From Nocardia abscessus (GTDB lineage: Bacteria > Actinomycetota > Actinomycetes > Mycobacteriales > Mycobacteriaceae): DNA of 64,000 nt. Both the position numbers and the translations under genes were made by a program. Location: assembly GCF_015477775.1 (NCBI RefSeq), contig NZ_JADLQO010000011.1, positions 124,001-188,000 of the forward strand, given 5' to 3'. The notes beneath the pieces are model-generated. The model did no database searches. It was given only the letters and a program-made list of their open reading frames with translations, and was not told the DNA's origin. Below are positions 61,454 to 64,000 of this stretch, one piece after another (positions within the stretch are counted from its first letter, which is position 1; every line of letters starts with the position of its first letter).

Positions 61454-61546
61454 TCAGCTGAGGCCGTATCCGAGTCCGAACGTGACGGCCAGCCATCTGA
61501 GGAACGCGTGGAGGCCGACGCCGATATCGAGGCCGAAGGAGCCCAT
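61454..61546 (-). CDS. Possible 30-residue hydrophobic peptide
   Basis: The frame MGSFGLDIGVGLHAFLRWLA plus VTFGLGYGLS follows a GGAAGGAG ribosome-binding site at about 9 nt. Size and hydrophobicity recall small membrane-active or porin-like peptides of mycolate-containing bacteria, but no homology is claimed. Confidence 0.3.
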   Translation of the reverse strand: MGSFGLDIGVGLHAFLRWLAVTFGLGYGLS

Positions 61547-61603
61547 CGATCTCATCTCCTTCCGAGATCGAATCTTCTGCGGTTCCCCGACCTATTCATA
61601 ATT

Positions 61604-62002
61604 TTATCGCTGGCACAGCCTTGCCGCATTATCGATCGACGCTGATGGGAGGTTGGTCGGCGCGGTCGGTGGCGCGGGCGCGGCCGGGGGGATGGGGTCG
61701 CAGGCGCGGTCGGCCTCGAGGGTTTTGAGATGAGGTGTGAGGCCGGTCAGGCCGGTGAGGCGGGTTTGGCTGTAGTGGGTGCCGACGAGCCGGACTTCGA
61801 CTTCGCAGTCGTCCACGGTGTCGGTCGGTAGCGGGCGGTCGAGGGTGGACGCGATCGCCGGGACCGGTTCGAGGCCGCGGCCGAGATGGCTTTCGCCGGC
61901 GTCGGACGGTCCGTAGATCCAAGCGAGGGCTTCCGGGCCGGAGCATTCCCCGAGGAAGGTCCAGCCGCGTACTCGCATCATGATGTCCAGCCCGGCGAAC
62001 AC
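61604..62002 (-). CDS. Hypothetical protein, possibly a fragment
   Basis: The 132-residue frame (VRGWTFLGECSGPEALAWIY, RLVGTHYSQTRLTGLTGLTP) reads like coding sequence, but the frame stays open upstream without a good start, so it may be the end of a longer decayed gene. No family recognised. Confidence 0.3.
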   Translation of the reverse strand: MFAGLDIMMRVRGWTFLGECSGPEALAWIYGPSDAGESHLGRGLEPVPAIASTLDRPLPTDTVDDCEVEVRLVGTHYSQTRLTGLTGLTPHLKTLEADRACDPIPPAAPAPPTAPTNLPSASIDNAARLCQR

Positions 62003-62297
62003 CGCATGTCCGCCGCGGGTGCCGACCGACCGCAGGGTGTTCCCAGCGCCTGCCGGACGGTGGGTATCGGCGATGCCGGATATGCGTGCGCATCGCCGCG
62101 ACCCACGCCGCCTCGCCGCACCCCAGCAGACACGCCCACCGGTGTCGCTGGATTTTCCGGCGCCGACCGGGTGCCCGGCTCAGCGCCCGGCAATCCGGTC
62201 GAAGACCAGCTCACGGCGTAGGCCAGCGGGGTATTCGAGGACGCGGTGGCGGCGGGAGCGGCAAGGCGCGCTGCGATCAAGCAGGCTCAGCGCGTCC

Positions 62298-62603
62298 CCG
62301 ACCAACGCCTCGTGGGCCAATCCGATCGAGGCCCAGTTCGGGCCGCTGCGCGCCTTCACCATGGGCGATTCCAACCAGCCCAACCACACTGTGCTCGCCC
62401 GGCACCTGCAGGACTACCTGCGCCGGCGCAACGCCAACGCCCGCCACCCCGTCATCCTGGCAGTGCAACGCCGAGAACGTGCCCGCGTCCGCAGCGAACG
62501 CCAGCAACGAGGGGGCCGACCACGACCCACACGACCGCAGCCTGACCAGCAAACGTGCCACCAATGTTCGCGGTCAACATACATAACCTTGCGGATACTG
62601 TGA
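62298..62603 (+). pseudogene. IS630-family transposase remnant (C-terminal)
   Basis: PTNASWANPIEAQFGPLRAF, then NHTVLARHLQDYLRRRNANA and VQRRERARVRSERQQRGGRP match the end of IS630-type transposases, including the final catalytic-Glu segment (NPIEAQF). The upstream catalytic parts are missing. Confidence 0.75.
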
Positions 62604-62607
62604 TCGG

Positions 62608-63192
62608 ATGTGCAGTGACGATCTGTTGGAGCTCTGGCAACGACGTTGGCCGCGGTGCCCCCCGTTGGCTGATGAGCTCAAGCATGCCTTTCGGGATCGA
62701 TGGGTACGGTTCCATAGCCTGCCCGGGTCCAAGCGCTATCCCGGCACTGCCGACGAGTACAGCATCGTGCTCGACCGGTACAACACGGTCCTGAACGAGT
62801 TGTTCACCGGGCAAGAGGTCTACCTCATCACTTGCGACTGGTCCAACCGTCCTGAGCCCGGCGCGCGACCCGATGACCGCGCACAGTGGCATCCCGGTGC
62901 CCGCTACTGGACCTCTGTCTGCAATGACCCAACCGAGACCGACGCCGAGTTCATCTCCTACACCCACCTATTCCTCAGCCAGATCCCCTGGCAGCACGGC
63001 GCTGTAGACGACCTTCTGCGCGCCGTAGCCGACGATGCAACCGCAGGGGCCATGATCGCTGATCTGTCCTTGGAGCGGATTCACCATCCCTACGATGGCG
63101 GCACGGACGTTCTGCTGCCCACAACCGCCGAACGGGACACACTCATGCACCGGCACGCGAGCTGGCTTTCCCATCACCCCGAAGGTTTCTGA
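62608..63192 (+). CDS. DUF3885 protein
   Basis: This 194-residue protein matches DUF3885: the N-terminal WPRCPPLADELKHAFRDRWV, RFHSLPGSKRYP and YNTVLNELFTGQEVYLITCD are typical, and the rest forms an alpha/beta domain. The function of the family is unknown. It lies among IS remnants with no operon partner, and its intact frame suggests it is still used or recently acquired. Confidence 0.8.
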   Translation: MCSDDLLELWQRRWPRCPPLADELKHAFRDRWVRFHSLPGSKRYPGTADEYSIVLDRYNTVLNELFTGQEVYLITCDWSNRPEPGARPDDRAQWHPGARYWTSVCNDPTETDAEFISYTHLFLSQIPWQHGAVDDLLRAVADDATAGAMIADLSLERIHHPYDGGTDVLLPTTAERDTLMHRHASWLSHHPEGF

Positions 63193-63394
63193 GCTTGTCA
63201 TCGATGACAGCTACTCTCATCCTGACTTGTCCACCGGCCGACTGACCTCGCCGAGCATGTCCAGCGCCTGATTCCGCGTCAACCTGATCACGAAGTCATT
63301 CCTCAGCCATCCCCGAGGCCACTTCCGATCAACACCGCGAACATTTGTGGTCAACGCACTAGACACTCGGCGACCAGGGATAACCACCCTGACA
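63193..63394. other. Intergenic stretch
   Basis: No gene recognised. A short sequence near 63330 (AACATTTGTGGTCAAC) resembles one near 62565 (AATGTTCGCGGTCAAC), possibly the worn ends of a mobile element. Confidence 0.3.
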
Positions 63395-63540
63395 TCGGCC
63401 CCTGGTGCGAGGTGTCAGATCTGTTGTAGAGCGCCTGCCAGGTTGCGAGTTCGCTACGGAAGGTGTCCAAGTCCAGCTCAGAACGTCGGTCATCGACCGC
63501 GTCAGTGTAGAACTCGCGGAATCGTTGCCTCGGGTAGCGG
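63395..63540 (-). pseudogene. Integrase-core transposase remnant (IS3/IS481-like)
   Basis: The leftward frame RQRFREFYTDAVDD then LDTFRSELATWQALYN, followed by SHQGP, recalls the last helices and the YNxxRPHQG ending of IS3/IS481 transposases. Only about 48 residues remain and the RPHQG motif is altered. Confidence 0.4.
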
Positions 63541-63571
63541 GGCGTGTCGCATCCGCCTGCCGTGGCGGCGG

Positions 63572-64000
63572 CTACTTCGGTGGGAAGCGCAGGGCGCCGT
63601 CGAGCCGGATGACCTCTCCGTTGAGATAGTCGTTCTCGATGATGGCGGTGGCCAGCTTGGCGTATTCCTCGGAACGGCCCATGCGCTTGGGGAACGGCAC
63701 CTGCGGGCCCCAGTACGCCTCCAACTGGTCGGCGGCTTTGCCGTAGGCGGGGGTGTTCACGGTGCCCGGAGCGATCGTGACCACGCGGATGCCCACCGGC
63801 GACAGGTCGCGGGCGGCCACCAGGGTCATTCCGACCACGCCGCCTTTGGCCGCGGAGTAGGGGAGCTGCCCGATCTGGCCCTCGAACGCGGCGATCGATG
63901 CGGTGTTCACGATGACGCCGCGCCCGCCCTCCTCCAGCGGATCGGTCTTCGCGATCGCGGCCGCCGAGAGGCGCAGGACGTTGAACACGGCGGTCAGGTA
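63572..64000 (-). CDS. Short-chain dehydrogenase, type II hydroxyacyl-CoA dehydrogenase-like (partial)
   Basis: The C-terminal 142 residues of an SDR are visible; the start lies beyond the window. Catalytic Ser and Tyr-Lys are present ([23 protein letters not shown] is split over both motifs: Ser in NTASIA, Tyr in YSAAK), as is [11 protein letters not shown]. The wording is close to HSD10-type 3-hydroxyacyl-CoA dehydrogenases of beta-oxidation. The nucleotide-binding half is off the window. It lies past the IS remnants and so belongs to the next region. Confidence 0.85.
   Translation of the reverse strand, partial: YLTAVFNVLRLSAAAIAKTDPLEEGGRGVIVNTASIAAFEGQIGQLPYSAAKGGVVGMTLVAARDLSPVGIRVVTIAPGTVNTPAYGKAADQLEAYWGPQVPFPKRMGRSEEYAKLATAIIENDYLNGEVIRLDGALRFPPK

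Noticed and set aside
1-64000. CRISPR array, tRNA, rRNA or phage genes
   Set aside because: No regularly spaced repeats, cloverleaf-like sequence, rRNA sequence or phage structural gene was noticed on reading.

Overview
The window is high-GC actinobacterial DNA. A WhiB regulator, a complete conservon (sensor ATPase, Roadblock, DUF742 and GTPase genes), an NDMA-type alcohol dehydrogenase, a decayed PknK-like kinase and frequent GTG starts point to a Nocardia/Rhodococcus-type member of the Mycobacteriales. No rRNA, tRNA or CRISPR array was seen. One gene, a short-chain dehydrogenase, is cut by the right edge.

From 1 to about 53.7 kb the window is a dense catabolic and regulatory island. 1-7 kb: a 2-methylfumaryl-CoA isomerase-like CoA transferase, an MmgE/PrpD protein and three regulators (XRE/MmyB type, GAF-Fis type, GAF-LuxR type). 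7-14 kb: a ribose-type ABC importer operon in which one permease is fused to an SMP-30/strictosidine-synthase-like beta-propeller, followed by a second free-standing propeller. 14-17 kb: a dienelactone-hydrolase-like enzyme, a cupin and an aromatic-acid type MFS transporter. 17-22 kb: a kinase pseudogene, WhiB, NDMA-type alcohol dehydrogenase, thioesterase, GntR regulator and SnoaL-like protein. 22-30 kb: two lactonase-like propellers, the conservon, an ester-cyclase-like protein and a third propeller. 30-32 kb: a MarR/efflux pair. 32-49 kb: two opposed operons, each with a hydantoinase/acetone-carboxylase type HyuA-HyuB pair, a tiny zinc-ribbon protein and dehydrogenases, each beside its own regulator (GAF-LuxR and AraC). 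49-53.7 kb: further reductases and a second dienelactone-hydrolase-like enzyme.

Many of these operons, and several regulator genes, have an AT-only island of about 15-20 bp just upstream, often containing TATATT or AATATA. This suggests a shared operator or promoter class and one co-regulated programme: importing an unidentified oxygenated, possibly ketone- or aromatic-derived compound, oxidising or carboxylating it, and passing it through CoA chemistry. The substrate cannot be read from the sequence.

From 53.7 kb the character changes: gene-poor DNA with truncated LysR, repeat-protein and transposase remnants (IS5-like, IS630-like and probably IS3/IS481-like) surrounds a three-gene operon at 56.0-60.3 kb. 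Its first product looks like a leukocidin/hemolysin-family pore-forming protein joined to hemopexin-like repeats; the other two products are not recognised. This is the best candidate for an undescribed system in the window.
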